Below are positions 36,825 to 47,014 of a stretch of 64,000 nt of DNA, one piece after another. The notes beneath the pieces are model-generated. The model searched no databases. It was given only the letters and a program-made list of their open reading frames with translations, and had not been told where the DNA came from. Each line of letters opens with the position of its first letter. Within the stretch, counting starts at the first letter, position 1. The position numbers were made by a program, and so were the translations under genes. Source of the DNA: Aliiglaciecola lipolytica E3. Lineage in GTDB: Bacteria; Pseudomonadota; Gammaproteobacteria; Enterobacterales; Alteromonadaceae. The DNA is taken from NCBI RefSeq assembly GCF_000314975.1, contig NZ_BAEN01000038.1, forward strand, positions 62,001-126,000, given 5' to 3'.

Positions 36825-38672
36825 TTATTTATTAATGTTAGTTAAACGCCGCGTCCGTGGATTAAATTCTGACATAGACACATCGTTATCCAAGTCAGTT
36901 TTGGATGTTTCAGTCTGCAACGTTTTGGCCATTCTAACTAATGACACAAACTCTGCGCGATAACCATAATCATCCTTACCTTTATTGTTGTTGGCAAGAG
37001 TGATCACCTGATCAAAGTCTAAGTTTTGAGTAAACTTACTGTTTTTCAATAACTGCGCAAAACTAATCACCGAGGTAGCAAACTTAAAGTCGGTTGATTG
37101 CGCTTCAAACTCAACGATACTGCTTTTCAATACAACTTGATCAATTAACACACTTTTGTCTTGGTCAATCGGTTTGTAGCGTAACTTTATATGCGCCAGT
37201 TCGTTGCTTATATCTTCGGGTGCGCTTTTTTGCGCTTGTTGATAGCGTAATTCGTCATTATATTTTTCCCCACCCTGCAGCACAACTTCATAAAATGCTG
37301 TTACCGTATGGCCTACGCCTATTTCACCTGCGTCCACTTTGTCATTATTAAAATCTTCATTATTTAAAGCGCGGTTTTCGTAACCGATCAAACGATACTC
37401 GGCTACCGTATCGGGGTTAAACTCCACTTGAATTTTAACATCCCTAGCTACTGACTGAAGGGTTGCCTCTAACTCATCTACTAACACTTTACGCGCTTCT
37501 TGCAAGGTATCAATGTAGGCATAATTTCCGTTGCCTTTGTTCGCAAGCTGTTCAATTAAATGGTCATTATAATTTCCCTGTCCAAAGCCCAAGGTGGTTA
37601 ACTCAATCCCTTGCTCTTTTTGTTTCTCAATTAACTCAATTAGCTGTTGATGATTCACCATTCCCACATTAAAGTCGCCATCTGTGGCTAAAATAACGCG
37701 ATTAACACCACCTTTTTTGAACGCTTGTTTGGCTAATTTGTAAGCCAGCTCTATGCCTTCTCCACCGTTAGTGGAACCACCTGCAGATAATTTTTCCAAT
37801 GCTTGTTCTATTTTGAGCCCTTGATTACCTTCGGTAGGCTCTAACACAACACCAGAAGCCCCAGCATAAACCACGATAGCAACACTATCATTTGCTGTTA
37901 ACTGTTTAGTTAACATGGTTAATGCTCGTTTTACCAACGGCAATTTGTTAGGCGAATTCATCGAGCCAGACACATCGAGTAAAAAAACTAAATTTTTATG
38001 TATTGCTTCGTTAGTTTTATCTGCTTTTTCTTTAGCGTTCTGGGGAGCTTGGGCTTTCAACCCAATTCTCATCAACATTCTGCCAGAATTCCAAGGCGAG
38101 GTTGATACTTTGCTATCAATTAAAAATGGATGAGGATGGTGCAAGGCTTGTGGATATTCATAATCGAAATAATTCACAAATTCTTCAACGCGAATAGCAT
38201 CAGCAGGTGGCAACCAACCTTGATTTAACATCCTTCTAGCGTTGCTATAACTACCTGTATCGACATCAATGGAAAAGGTTGATACTGGATTGGTACGAGT
38301 ACTAAATACTTGGTTTTCTTCAAGATGCTGATAATTTTCCGTGTAACTAGGGTTATCCGCAACGGGGGGCGGATATAAGCCAGGTGAAGTGGCGTGTGAT
38401 ACATCAGCTAGTGCAAATGCCTGTAACCTTTGACTTTGTTGTTGTTTTGCTTGTGACTCCGCCCTATGAGCTGAAACTGCAATTGCTTCGATTCTTTCAC
38501 GCTCTGCGGCTCGCTGTTCTCTTTTTACCTGATTTTCACTCTCAGTACTTGAGCAGGCTGATATTGCTAACGCCAGCACTGTAGAGGTCATTAGATACCC
38601 TACCCTTTGACCACTAAAAATCCGGTTTGAAATTACATTTTCAGATAATTTACTTTTTCTAAACTGGTTCAT
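36825..38672 (-). CDS. von Willebrand factor A lipoprotein (YfbK family)
   Basis: This is a 615-residue envelope lipoprotein. The lipobox ISAC ends at Cys40 after a hydrophobic signal segment. Domains in order are the YfbK N-terminal domain (ARRMLNQGWLPPADAIRVEE), the vWA domain with a complete MIDAS DxSxS (FLLDVSGSMNSPNKL), and the C-terminal DUF3520 (DYGYRAEFVSLVRMA). Homologs such as E. coli YfbK have no settled role. The gene is first in an operon with an ECF sigma and a membrane-anchored putative anti-sigma, an association that suggests the lipoprotein is part of an envelope-sensing or adhesion circuit. AAGGAAC precedes the ATG. Confidence 0.9.
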   Translation of the reverse strand: MNQFRKSKLSENVISNRIFSGQRVGYLMTSTVLALAISACSSTESENQVKREQRAAERERIEAIAVSAHRAESQAKQQQSQRLQAFALADVSHATSPGLYPPPVADNPSYTENYQHLEENQVFSTRTNPVSTFSIDVDTGSYSNARRMLNQGWLPPADAIRVEEFVNYFDYEYPQALHHPHPFLIDSKVSTSPWNSGRMLMRIGLKAQAPQNAKEKADKTNEAIHKNLVFLLDVSGSMNSPNKLPLVKRALTMLTKQLTANDSVAIVVYAGASGVVLEPTEGNQGLKIEQALEKLSAGGSTNGGEGIELAYKLAKQAFKKGGVNRVILATDGDFNVGMVNHQQLIELIEKQKEQGIELTTLGFGQGNYNDHLIEQLANKGNGNYAYIDTLQEARKVLVDELEATLQSVARDVKIQVEFNPDTVAEYRLIGYENRALNNEDFNNDKVDAGEIGVGHTVTAFYEVVLQGGEKYNDELRYQQAQKSAPEDISNELAHIKLRYKPIDQDKSVLIDQVVLKSSIVEFEAQSTDFKFATSVISFAQLLKNSKFTQNLDFDQVITLANNNKGKDDYGYRAEFVSLVRMAKTLQTETSKTDLDNDVSMSEFNPRTRRLTNINK

Positions 38673-38976
38673 TTTTGTTCCTTTTTAACGTTGTTATCAG
38701 TACCAACGGATGAAAATAAAAAAGGGGTTATTTATTTTTATAATGCTAAATGTGTCGTTAGCGGCAAATTCACACAACTAGTAACAATTCAACTAACTAT
38801 TAGCAAATTTAACCAATTACAATTAAGCAAATTCACAACATTTGTTATCACTTAAATTGTATCACTTTGAAATATAAGCAATTTTACCTATGGCACAGTG
38901 AATGCTATGTAATCTGCATAACATATAGTCAATGCGACAATACATTTAAACTATTAGCTCAACTTTGGAAAACACA
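38673..38976. other. Divergent spacer between vWA operon and RND operon, 304 nt
   Basis: AT-rich with no gene seen. On the minus strand a possible sigma-70 promoter for the vWA operon reads TTGCCG (38762-38767), a 16-nt spacer, and CATTAT (38740-38745). I did not find an ECF-type GGAAC or TGTAAC -35 pattern that would clearly indicate autoregulation by the sigma factor, but the match space is small. Confidence 0.5.
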
Positions 38977-40086
38977 ATGGACGCTACAATTTTTCACAAT
39001 CACATTTCAGTTTCTCGTTTATCTTTTAAACACCTTTCATTGGCAGCACTTCTATGCTCGAGTTTAGTCTTAACTGGATGTGGGCAAGCTGAAGCAAATA
39101 AGAATGACGCGAAACAATCGGAGCAAGCGAAAGTTATTCCAATTCCTGTTGAAGTGAAAAATCTTGAACTTGGCAGTATTTCCTCAAATTATTCGACAAC
39201 TGCCGTGTTAGAGGCAAAAGAAGAAGCCTTTGTTGTTGCCCGCGCGTCTGGAATAATTGATCAGATTTTAGTTGAAGAAGGTGATTATGTAGAAAAAGGG
39301 CAAGTTTTGGCGAAGCTAGATCCTGAGCGTTATGAGCTAAATTTATTGCGTGCTGCTGCAGATTTGCAAGGTGTAGAGAAAGAATTAGCCAAAATAAATA
39401 AGGTTTATAGCAAAAAGCTAGTCAGTGACGATACTTACGACAAACTAAATGCGCAATATGAATCAGCGAAGGCGACATTAGCGTTAGCCAAATTGGATTT
39501 AAAAGAGGCGACTATCGTTGCTCCAATAAGCGGTTTTATCGCTGAACGAAATGCCAAAGTAGGCAACTTAACTGAGTCATTCCAACGCGAGCGCATGTTC
39601 CATATTGTGCAACAAAAACAATTGTACGGTATTGTCCACTTGCCTGAAAAAGAATTGGCTAAGGTTCATAAAGATCAAAAAGCCACCTTATCTCTTGCGG
39701 CTATCGGTAACCAAAAAGTGAACGCTTTTGTTGAGCGAATCAGCCCAGTCATTGACGCTAAAACGGGTACATTTAAAGTGACACTGCGCGTACCTAACGA
39801 AGATAATTTATTAAAAGCGGGTATGTTTTCTCAAGTAAGTTTGAATTATGACACCCGTTTAAATGCCACACTCTTACCTCGTAAAGCGTTATTAGCAATC
39901 GATGATAAAACCAATGTGTTTGTTGTTAATGACGAAGGCATTGCTAGCAAAATTGCGATCACAGTGGGTTATCAAGAAGGCAATTTCGTAGAAGTTATCA
40001 ATGGTCTAAGTGGTAACGAACAAGTGGTGGTTACTGGTCATCAGAACCTCAAAGACAAAGCTGTTGTTGAAATCGTCAATAGCTAA
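38977..40086 (+). CDS. RND efflux adaptor lipoprotein
   Basis: This is a periplasmic adaptor of about 369 residues with a lipobox (VLTGC, so lipidated near residue 35), lipoyl halves with VEEGDYVEKGQVLAKLDPER and TIVAPISGFIAERNAKVG (in parts), a short coiled coil, and a beta-barrel ending in a membrane-proximal domain. The longest frame starts with TTG at 38965. The ATG at 38977 after GGAAA is the better start. It is followed after 14 nt by two RND permease genes that overlap. It probably serves both. No outer-membrane channel gene is linked. Confidence 0.9.
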   Translation: MDATIFHNHISVSRLSFKHLSLAALLCSSLVLTGCGQAEANKNDAKQSEQAKVIPIPVEVKNLELGSISSNYSTTAVLEAKEEAFVVARASGIIDQILVEEGDYVEKGQVLAKLDPERYELNLLRAAADLQGVEKELAKINKVYSKKLVSDDTYDKLNAQYESAKATLALAKLDLKEATIVAPISGFIAERNAKVGNLTESFQRERMFHIVQQKQLYGIVHLPEKELAKVHKDQKATLSLAAIGNQKVNAFVERISPVIDAKTGTFKVTLRVPNEDNLLKAGMFSQVSLNYDTRLNATLLPRKALLAIDDKTNVFVVNDEGIASKIAITVGYQEGNFVEVINGLSGNEQVVVTGHQNLKDKAVVEIVNS

Positions 40087-40100
40087 TTGAGGGACACATC

Positions 40101-43100
40101 ATGAATTTAATTGAAATTGCGGTAAGACGTCCGGTTACAGTGTGGATGTTTACTCTAGCTGTATTGTTGTTTGGGTTTGTTTCATTATCACGTTTGTCTT
40201 TGAATTTGTTACCTGAACTTTCTTATCCAACATTAACTATTCGCACCGATTACGTAGGTGCAGCACCCGGCGAAATTGAGCAACTGGTATCAAAACCTAT
40301 TGAAGAAGCCGTAGGAATTGTAAAAGGTGTTCGTAAAGTCACCTCAGCCTCAAAAGCGGGACAATCTGATGTCGTCCTAGAGTTTGAATGGGGTACCGAG
40401 ATGGATATGGCAAGTCTCGAAGTACGTGAGAAACTGGATGTTTTATTGTTACCCTTAGATGTAAAACGCCCCCTATTATTGCGCTTCAATCCTAGTTTAG
40501 ATCCCGTTATGCGATTTGGTCTTGGTATCAACGAAGGAGCTTCTGACGCTAGCAGCACTGTAGTCATGGATGAAACAGCCATGAAAAAAGTGCGCACTTA
40601 TGCTGAAGAAGACATAAAACGTAAACTTGAATCCGTTGAAGGGGTCGCTTCAGTTCGTATTGGAGGCGGTCTTGAAAATGAAATTCATGTGTTAATTAAT
40701 CAACAGCGCACCAGCCAATTAAACATTCCCTTAGCTGACATCATCAAACGATTAAAAGATGAAAATGTCAATGCGTCTGGTGGTCGCGTGGAAGATGGTT
40801 CGCAAGAATATTTAGTACGCACCTTAAATCAATTTCAAAGCTTAGATGATATGCGTAATTTGTATATCGCGACACGGCAAGGAACGCACATCAAACTGGG
40901 TGACGTAGCCGAAGTTGTCGACACCTATAAAGAGCGCTCGTCTGTTACACGATTTGATGGTTTTGAAGGTGTTGAGATTGCGATCTATAAAGAAGGCGAC
41001 GCGAATACTGTTAATGTCGCTAAGGCCGTGCAAACTAGACTGGATACGCTCAAACAATCTTTACCCGAAAACTATCAGTTGCAAATGGTTTACGATCAGT
41101 CGTTATTTATTGCCAGCGCTCTAGATGAAGTAAAATCGGCAGCCATCATTGGTGGTATTTTAGCCATGTTTATTTTGTACTTTTTCCTTAAAAACATCTG
41201 GCCCACTTTAATCATTTCGATTTCCATACCGGTATCAATTATTGCTACCTTTAATTTAATGTATAGCTACGATATTAGTCTGAATATTATGAGCCTTGGC
41301 GGTATAGCATTAGCCATAGGTTTATTAGTTGATAATAGTATCGTCGTTTTGGAAAACATCGACAGACATAAAAAACAAAACGCTAATACTCTGGATGCCG
41401 CATCCGAAGGCACAAAAGAAGTCTCAATGGCAATCGTGGCTTCTACACTCACCACCATGGCTGTATTTTTTCCATTGGTTTTCGTAGAGGGTATTGCAGG
41501 ACAGTTATTTAGTGACCAAGCATTAACCGTTACCTTTGCACTTGCCGCTTCATTAGTAGTAGCTTTAACGCTCATACCCATGTTAGCAGCGCGAGAAAAA
41601 TCGAATCAAGCACGCCAAGAATTAGATTTAGGCAGCAGTCAAGCAAAAACAAAACCCACCGGCTTTTTCAAGCTAACCGGATATTATTTGCTGCTACCAA
41701 TAAAGCTATTATTCAAACTGGTCTTTTACGTTATACCACTGCTTATATCGACTATTATCTTAGTGTTATTTCGCGGCATATCGAAGCTACTCTCGTTATT
41801 GTTTACACCTGTTTTATGGTTATTCGACAAATTTTATAATCTTGTTTCGGCTGCCTATTCTCGTAGTTTAAATGTGGCGATGAAAGCCAGATTTGCTGTG
41901 GTTGCGATTGTGTTAGGTTTTTCAGCTTTATCTTTGCTCCTATTGCCAAAAATCGGATTAGAACTGATTCCCCCCCTTGCACAAGGCGAGTTCGACGTTG
42001 AAATCACCTTGCCAACAGGTTCTCGATTGGAAAACACCGATGCAGTTTTAGCCAGCTTAGCTACCTTTACCAATGCACAACCTCATGTTGCACGCACATA
42101 CTCGTTAGCTGGCACAGGCAGTTTGATGAACGCCTCCCCAGCCCAAGGTGGTGATCATTGGGGCAAACTAAACGTGGTAATGGAACAAAATGCAAGCCCA
42201 GAAGATGAACAGAAAGTCGTGTCAGCGATGCGCGATTATCTTGCCAATCAAGCAGGACTAGAGAGCAAATTTGGGACCCCTGAATTATTTAGCTTTTCTA
42301 CTCCCTTAGTAATAGAAATTTCTGGTTACGATCTTTCTATGCTCAAGCGATATGGCGACAAATTAGCAGGTGAGTTATCTAAAAATACACGGTTTGCGGA
42401 TATAAAAAGTTCACTGCAAAACGGTAGCCCTGAGTTAAAAGTACAATTTGACCATGCTAAGTTAGCGCAACTGGGATTAAATGCTCCGGATGTTTCCAAA
42501 CTCATCGCAGCAAAAGTAGGCGGCGAAGTGGCGAGTAAATTTAGTATCGATGATCGCAAAGTCGACATTCTAGTAAGAAACCAAATTACGCAACGGGATT
42601 CCATCGCGGATATCTCACGGATTGTGGTTAATCCCAACAGTTCTACAGCAATTCCATTGGCAGCCGTGGCTACAATTGAGATGTCGGTTGGCCCCAGTGA
42701 AATTACGCGCGTAGGCCAACAACGGGTTGTGTTGGTAAGTGCAAATTTAACCTATGGAGATCTTGGTGCGGCCGTCATTGATGCGCGCAAAGCCATAGAA
42801 GATATTAAACTACCTTTTAGTTTACAGGCAAAGATCACCGGCCAAAGCGAAGAAATGGAAGCTAGCTTTAATTCGCTTTACATGGCATTAGCTTTAGCTG
42901 TTTTTATGGTCTATCTGGTCATGGCCTCACAATTTGAATCATTGCTTCATCCATTCTTAATCTTGTTCACTGTTCCCATGGCCTGTGCAGGCTCAATTTA
43001 TGGCTTATTCGTAACAGGAACTAACATCAGTGTCGTGGTGTTTATCGGACTAATCATGTTAGCCGGGATCGTGGTGAATAATGCCATTGTATTAATTGAC

Positions 43101-43418
43101 AGAATTAATCAACTACGCGCGAAAGGTGAGGAAAAATCAACTGCGATTAAAGATGCAGCGAACAGTCGACTACGCCCTATCTTGATGACCACATTAACCA
43201 CCATTTTAGGACTTTTACCAATGGCTATTGGCTTAGGTGAAGGGTCAGAAATACGTACGCCAATGGCCATTACCGTGATATTTGGATTGTTATTTGCGAC
43301 TTTCCTAACCCTGTTCATGATCCCGGTTTTATACAGCCTTTTTGACCGCAAAGTCTTTATTGTAACGCCTGCAAAAGACGCCGAAAACGTAACCAAAAAT
43401 GAGGTGGTTTATGGATAA
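40101..43418 (+). CDS. RND family efflux permease (first of two)
   Basis: This is a 1105-residue inner-membrane proton antiporter of the RND superfamily with 12 predicted helices and two large periplasmic loops. The N-terminus IEIAVRRPVTVWMFTLAV and the TM4 motif IGLLVDNSIVVLENIDR are typical, as is GIVVNNAIVLIDRINQLR near TM10. It carries an extra hydrophobic insertion around residues 530-600, which makes it longer than most RND permeases. The stop overlaps the next permease start by 8 nt (ATGGATAA). Substrate is not predictable from sequence. Confidence 0.93.
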   Translation: MNLIEIAVRRPVTVWMFTLAVLLFGFVSLSRLSLNLLPELSYPTLTIRTDYVGAAPGEIEQLVSKPIEEAVGIVKGVRKVTSASKAGQSDVVLEFEWGTEMDMASLEVREKLDVLLLPLDVKRPLLLRFNPSLDPVMRFGLGINEGASDASSTVVMDETAMKKVRTYAEEDIKRKLESVEGVASVRIGGGLENEIHVLINQQRTSQLNIPLADIIKRLKDENVNASGGRVEDGSQEYLVRTLNQFQSLDDMRNLYIATRQGTHIKLGDVAEVVDTYKERSSVTRFDGFEGVEIAIYKEGDANTVNVAKAVQTRLDTLKQSLPENYQLQMVYDQSLFIASALDEVKSAAIIGGILAMFILYFFLKNIWPTLIISISIPVSIIATFNLMYSYDISLNIMSLGGIALAIGLLVDNSIVVLENIDRHKKQNANTLDAASEGTKEVSMAIVASTLTTMAVFFPLVFVEGIAGQLFSDQALTVTFALAASLVVALTLIPMLAAREKSNQARQELDLGSSQAKTKPTGFFKLTGYYLLLPIKLLFKLVFYVIPLLISTIILVLFRGISKLLSLLFTPVLWLFDKFYNLVSAAYSRSLNVAMKARFAVVAIVLGFSALSLLLLPKIGLELIPPLAQGEFDVEITLPTGSRLENTDAVLASLATFTNAQPHVARTYSLAGTGSLMNASPAQGGDHWGKLNVVMEQNASPEDEQKVVSAMRDYLANQAGLESKFGTPELFSFSTPLVIEISGYDLSMLKRYGDKLAGELSKNTRFADIKSSLQNGSPELKVQFDHAKLAQLGLNAPDVSKLIAAKVGGEVASKFSIDDRKVDILVRNQITQRDSIADISRIVVNPNSSTAIPLAAVATIEMSVGPSEITRVGQQRVVLVSANLTYGDLGAAVIDARKAIEDIKLPFSLQAKITGQSEEMEASFNSLYMALALAVFMVYLVMASQFESLLHPFLILFTVPMACAGSIYGLFVTGTNISVVVFIGLIMLAGIVVNNAIVLIDRINQLRAKGEEKSTAIKDAANSRLRPILMTTLTTILGLLPMAIGLGEGSEIRTPMAITVIFGLLFATFLTLFMIPVLYSLFDRKVFIVTPAKDAENVTKNEVVYG

Positions 43419-46400
43419 GTTTGCCCATGCTGGCGCCGCTTTGGCAAGTTTCGCCATTCGTCGTCCGGTCACCATTTCCATGTTGTTCTTTTCGTTACTG
43501 ATAATGGGCTTGGCGGCGAGTAAAATGTTACCGCTAGAAAAATTTCCAGGGATAGATTTTCCCGAAATTTTCATTCAAGTTCCGTATAAAGATGCCACCC
43601 CAACAGAAATTGACAAAATGATCACGCGTCCTGTTGAAGAAGCATTGGCGACTATGTCGGGCATTAAAAAACTACGTTCTCGGTCAACCGAAAATTATGC
43701 AGAAATTCAAGTTCGCTTTGATTGGGACGCAAATATTAAAGCCAAAAGTATTGAAGCTCGCGAAAAGATTGATGCGATCCGTCACCTACTTCCTGAAGAT
43801 GTAGAACGTGTCTTAGTGTTTAAGTTTAACCTCAAAGATATGCCGGTTTTTCAATTGCGTTTATCCAGTGATCGTGACATTTCAAACGCCTATGATTTAC
43901 TTGAACGCAATCTCAAGATGCCAATTGAACGGATTAAGGGCGTCTCTAAAGTTGAACTGTATGGCGTACAAAAAAAGCAAATTTCGATACGCTTAGATCC
44001 ACAACGTATTGCTGCTTTGCATATTGATACAGGCAAACTAACCAAAACGTTACGTGATGCTAACTTTTCGATGACGGCAGGACAATTCTTTGATTTAGAT
44101 AGTAAAATCACAGTTAATCCAATTGGTGAATATCGAAGTAAAGAAGAAATTGAAGACTTAATCATTGAGCGCAGCATACGTCTTAGTGATATCGCTCAGG
44201 TTAGATACGAAACACCTAGAGCTGAAGAAGGTCGTCATTTGGATCGAACCCACGCCATTGGCTTAAATATATTCCGCGAATCAGGTGCTAATTTAGTAGA
44301 AGTATCAGATGCCGTAATGGCAGAAATAGAAAAAGCACGAAACAGCACGGCATTTAACGGTATAAACTTGTTTATTATGCAAGATGAAGCCGACTCTGTT
44401 ACCACATCTCTGCAAGATTTGCTTAATTCTGGCTTAATCGGTGCAGCACTTTCGATCATCGTGTTGTATTTATTTTTGCGTAATCTAGCTACAACCCTTG
44501 TAGTCGTGTTGTCGGTACCTTTTGCCATTTGTATAACCTTGGCTTGTATGTACTTCCTTGGGTATACCTTGAATATCCTATCTTTAATGGGATTAATGTT
44601 AGCGGTTGGTATGCTGGTAGATAATGCCGTAGTCGTGACAGAGAGTATATTCCAAGAACGGGAAACCGAACCAGATCCAGTAGAAGCCACTAAAAAAGGG
44701 GTTGGTTTAGTAAGCTTAGCTGTGATTGCAGGGACGGCAACGACCGCCATTGTATTTTTACCCAATATAGTAGGAGCAAAAGAAGAAATTACCGTCTTTT
44801 TGGAACACGTAGCTGTGTCGATTTGTATCTCGTTATTCGCGTCATTGATTTTAGCTCAAACGTTGATCCCACTACTTGCCACAAAGCTGAAAATCAAACC
44901 AAAAAGTAAACAAGTCAAACCGTCTAAATTTAAAGGCATGTATGCATCTGTACTGCGCTGGACTTTGGCAAACCAAGGTAAAACAGCGTTAATTGCGGTG
45001 CTTATTTTAGTCAGCACTATGATCCCCATGAGCCTATTAAAAAGCGATGAACAAAATAATGGGAGTAGCGGTCGAATTTGGCTGAACTACGATATTCAGG
45101 GCAATTACAGTCTTAAAGAAGTAGAAAAGTCTGTGCTTAAAATGGAAGATTATTTGTATGCCAATAAAGAACGCTTTTACATAAAGCAGGTTTATAGTTA
45201 TTTCACTGCTGGGGAAGCGGTATCAGGCATAACACTTGAAGATGATATCCCGATCAAAATATCCGATCTTAAAAAACAAATAAAAGATGAATTCCCTGCA
45301 TTTGCTAGAGCAAAACCGTCCTTTCAGTGGGATCAAGGAAACGGCGGCGGGGTTAGAATTTCATTATTTGGACAGTCATCTGAAACGCTAATGCAGATTG
45401 CCAGTGAAATTGTACCGATAATTAGTAGCGTAGACGGTTTGACGGATGTTAAAGCGGATATTGATGCACAAAATTATGAATTGCAAATTAAAATAGACCG
45501 TGAAAAAGCCTTTCGCTTTGGTTTAAACACAAACGATGTAGCCAACATAATCAGTACCGCTTTACGCGGAACTAACTTACGCACATTTAGAAATGATAGC
45601 GAAGGTGAAATAGATATTCGTTTACTATACGACGAGTCTCTGCAAACCTCGATTGATGCTCTGCGCAATTTAACTGTGTTTAGAAATATGGACCAAAATG
45701 TAACCTTGGACATGCTCGCTGAATTTGCAATAAAACCCAGAATGTCGCAAATTCAAAGAGACGGAAGACAGACTGCACTCGCAATAGGAGCAAATCTTGA
45801 AAATGAACTTACCATTGAAGAAGCCAAAGAACGTATTGAAGCCATAATGGCCAATGTGCAATTACCTGGTGGTTATACCTGGGCTCTTGATGGCAGTTTT
45901 CAAAGACAAGATGAAGACGAAGGCGTAATGATCACCAACATGATCCTTGCCATATGCATGATATATATTGTGATGGCGGCGTTATTCGAATCGCTACTTT
46001 TACCCACTTCAGTTCTTACCTCATTAATATTCTCATTTACCGGTGTTTTCTGGGCGTTTTTGATAACCGGAAACCCAATGACGGTAATGGGCATGATAGG
46101 CATGCTGATTTTGATGGGGATTGTGGTCAATAACGGAATTGTGTTGGTTGATCGCATTAACCAATTAGTGAATCAAGGTCAAACTGTCCATGACGCAATT
46201 ATTGAGGGGTGTCTAACTCGTGTCAGACCGATTCTTATGACAGTATCGACAACTGTATTAGGACTGGTTCCACTAGCCATTGGCGATGTCAGCATTGGCG
46301 GTGACGGACCTCCCTACTCGCCGATGGCAATTGCCATAATTGGTGGCTTATTATTTAGTACGTTAACCAGTTTATTTTTAGTACCATTGACTTACTTGTT

Positions 46401-46479
46401 ACTGCTTAAATTACGTCGTAACACTGTGTCTATGGTAAATGACAGTAAACGTTTGGTTAGCAAATTAATTCGCATATAA
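43411..46479 (+). CDS. RND family efflux permease (second of two)
   Basis: This is a second, divergent RND permease of 1022 residues. The N-terminus shows FAIRRPVTISMLFFSL, TM4 shows VGMLVDNAVVVTESIFQ, and GIVVNNGIVLVDRINQL lies near TM10. The frame opens at 43399, but GAGGTGG lies 3 nt before the ATG at 43411, which overlaps the upstream stop, so I take 43411. It has only the standard RND layout, without the insertion of its partner. Paired permeases served by one adaptor recall MdtBC, where the two form a heterotrimer. Heteromer formation here is inference. A strong terminator follows. Confidence 0.93.
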   Translation: MDKFAHAGAALASFAIRRPVTISMLFFSLLIMGLAASKMLPLEKFPGIDFPEIFIQVPYKDATPTEIDKMITRPVEEALATMSGIKKLRSRSTENYAEIQVRFDWDANIKAKSIEAREKIDAIRHLLPEDVERVLVFKFNLKDMPVFQLRLSSDRDISNAYDLLERNLKMPIERIKGVSKVELYGVQKKQISIRLDPQRIAALHIDTGKLTKTLRDANFSMTAGQFFDLDSKITVNPIGEYRSKEEIEDLIIERSIRLSDIAQVRYETPRAEEGRHLDRTHAIGLNIFRESGANLVEVSDAVMAEIEKARNSTAFNGINLFIMQDEADSVTTSLQDLLNSGLIGAALSIIVLYLFLRNLATTLVVVLSVPFAICITLACMYFLGYTLNILSLMGLMLAVGMLVDNAVVVTESIFQERETEPDPVEATKKGVGLVSLAVIAGTATTAIVFLPNIVGAKEEITVFLEHVAVSICISLFASLILAQTLIPLLATKLKIKPKSKQVKPSKFKGMYASVLRWTLANQGKTALIAVLILVSTMIPMSLLKSDEQNNGSSGRIWLNYDIQGNYSLKEVEKSVLKMEDYLYANKERFYIKQVYSYFTAGEAVSGITLEDDIPIKISDLKKQIKDEFPAFARAKPSFQWDQGNGGGVRISLFGQSSETLMQIASEIVPIISSVDGLTDVKADIDAQNYELQIKIDREKAFRFGLNTNDVANIISTALRGTNLRTFRNDSEGEIDIRLLYDESLQTSIDALRNLTVFRNMDQNVTLDMLAEFAIKPRMSQIQRDGRQTALAIGANLENELTIEEAKERIEAIMANVQLPGGYTWALDGSFQRQDEDEGVMITNMILAICMIYIVMAALFESLLLPTSVLTSLIFSFTGVFWAFLITGNPMTVMGMIGMLILMGIVVNNGIVLVDRINQLVNQGQTVHDAIIEGCLTRVRPILMTVSTTVLGLVPLAIGDVSIGGDGPPYSPMAIAIIGGLLFSTLTSLFLVPLTYLLLLKLRRNTVSMVNDSKRLVSKLIRI

Positions 46480-46480
46480 A

Positions 46481-46514
46481 AAAAATGCTAGGAGATGATT
46501 CTCCTAGCATTTTT
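46481..46514. terminator. Bidirectional rho-independent terminator
   Basis: A 14-bp stem AAAAATGCTAGGAG / CTCCTAGCATTTTT with a 6-nt loop is flanked by A and T runs on both sides. It closes the RND operon on plus and the TerB-like gene on minus. Confidence 0.92.
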
Positions 46515-46535
46515 ATCTTTCTTATAAATGGGTTA

Positions 46536-46940
46536 TTAACGTTTATCGATTAATTTAACCAATAAAAAGTCTAGTGCGGCTTTTTCAGAATCATCCAAAT
46601 TGCCATCTGCATGAGAAATATCTTCTGCTAACTGCATCGCTTGCTCTTTCATCCATGGATCAGTTAACAGTGCAGCGCGGTGCGCTAGATAATCCTCAAC
46701 CTCCTTCATGGCGATCGCATCCATTACTTTCTTTTCTACAGCGAAATAGTAATCTAGTTTGTCGGTTTCGTTCGACCATTCCAGATTGCTTAACCAACCT
46801 TGCATGTAGGTACGTTCTTGCTCTTCAATTATCCCATCTATCATCACAAACATCAGAGCGATATCGAATAGCGCCTGACGTTGTATTTGATCTTTACATT
46901 GACCTAAATCTAAAGCTTGAATAAAAACAGTAAATCTCAT
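46536..46940 (-). CDS. TerB-like helical protein
   Basis: This is a 134-residue cytosolic, mostly helical protein with two acidic segments (MIDGIIEEQERTYMQGWL and HADGNLDDSEKAALDFLL) that resemble the repeated D-G-x-I-D/E-x-x-E pattern of TerB/DUF533 proteins. Such domains bind divalent metal in tellurite-resistance and surveillance proteins. No other ter genes are nearby, so tellurite resistance is not implied. The frame opens with TTG at 46943, but the ATG at 46940 is the likely start, with GGAG upstream. It is a lone gene, convergent with the RND operon. Confidence 0.65.
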   Translation of the reverse strand: MRFTVFIQALDLGQCKDQIQRQALFDIALMFVMIDGIIEEQERTYMQGWLSNLEWSNETDKLDYYFAVEKKVMDAIAMKEVEDYLAHRAALLTDPWMKEQAMQLAEDISHADGNLDDSEKAALDFLLVKLIDKR

Positions 46941-47014
46941 CAAATCACTCCAAGGTGTTTTCTGATCTAATCTATCGTATCCTAGTCTAAACTCTTAATT
47001 CGCGCTAATCCAAA

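Noticed and set aside
36825-38672. vWA gene as part of a MoxR/BatA-type chaperone system
   Set aside because: No MoxR ATPase, DUF58 or BatA/BatB gene is present. The domain layout is that of YfbK.
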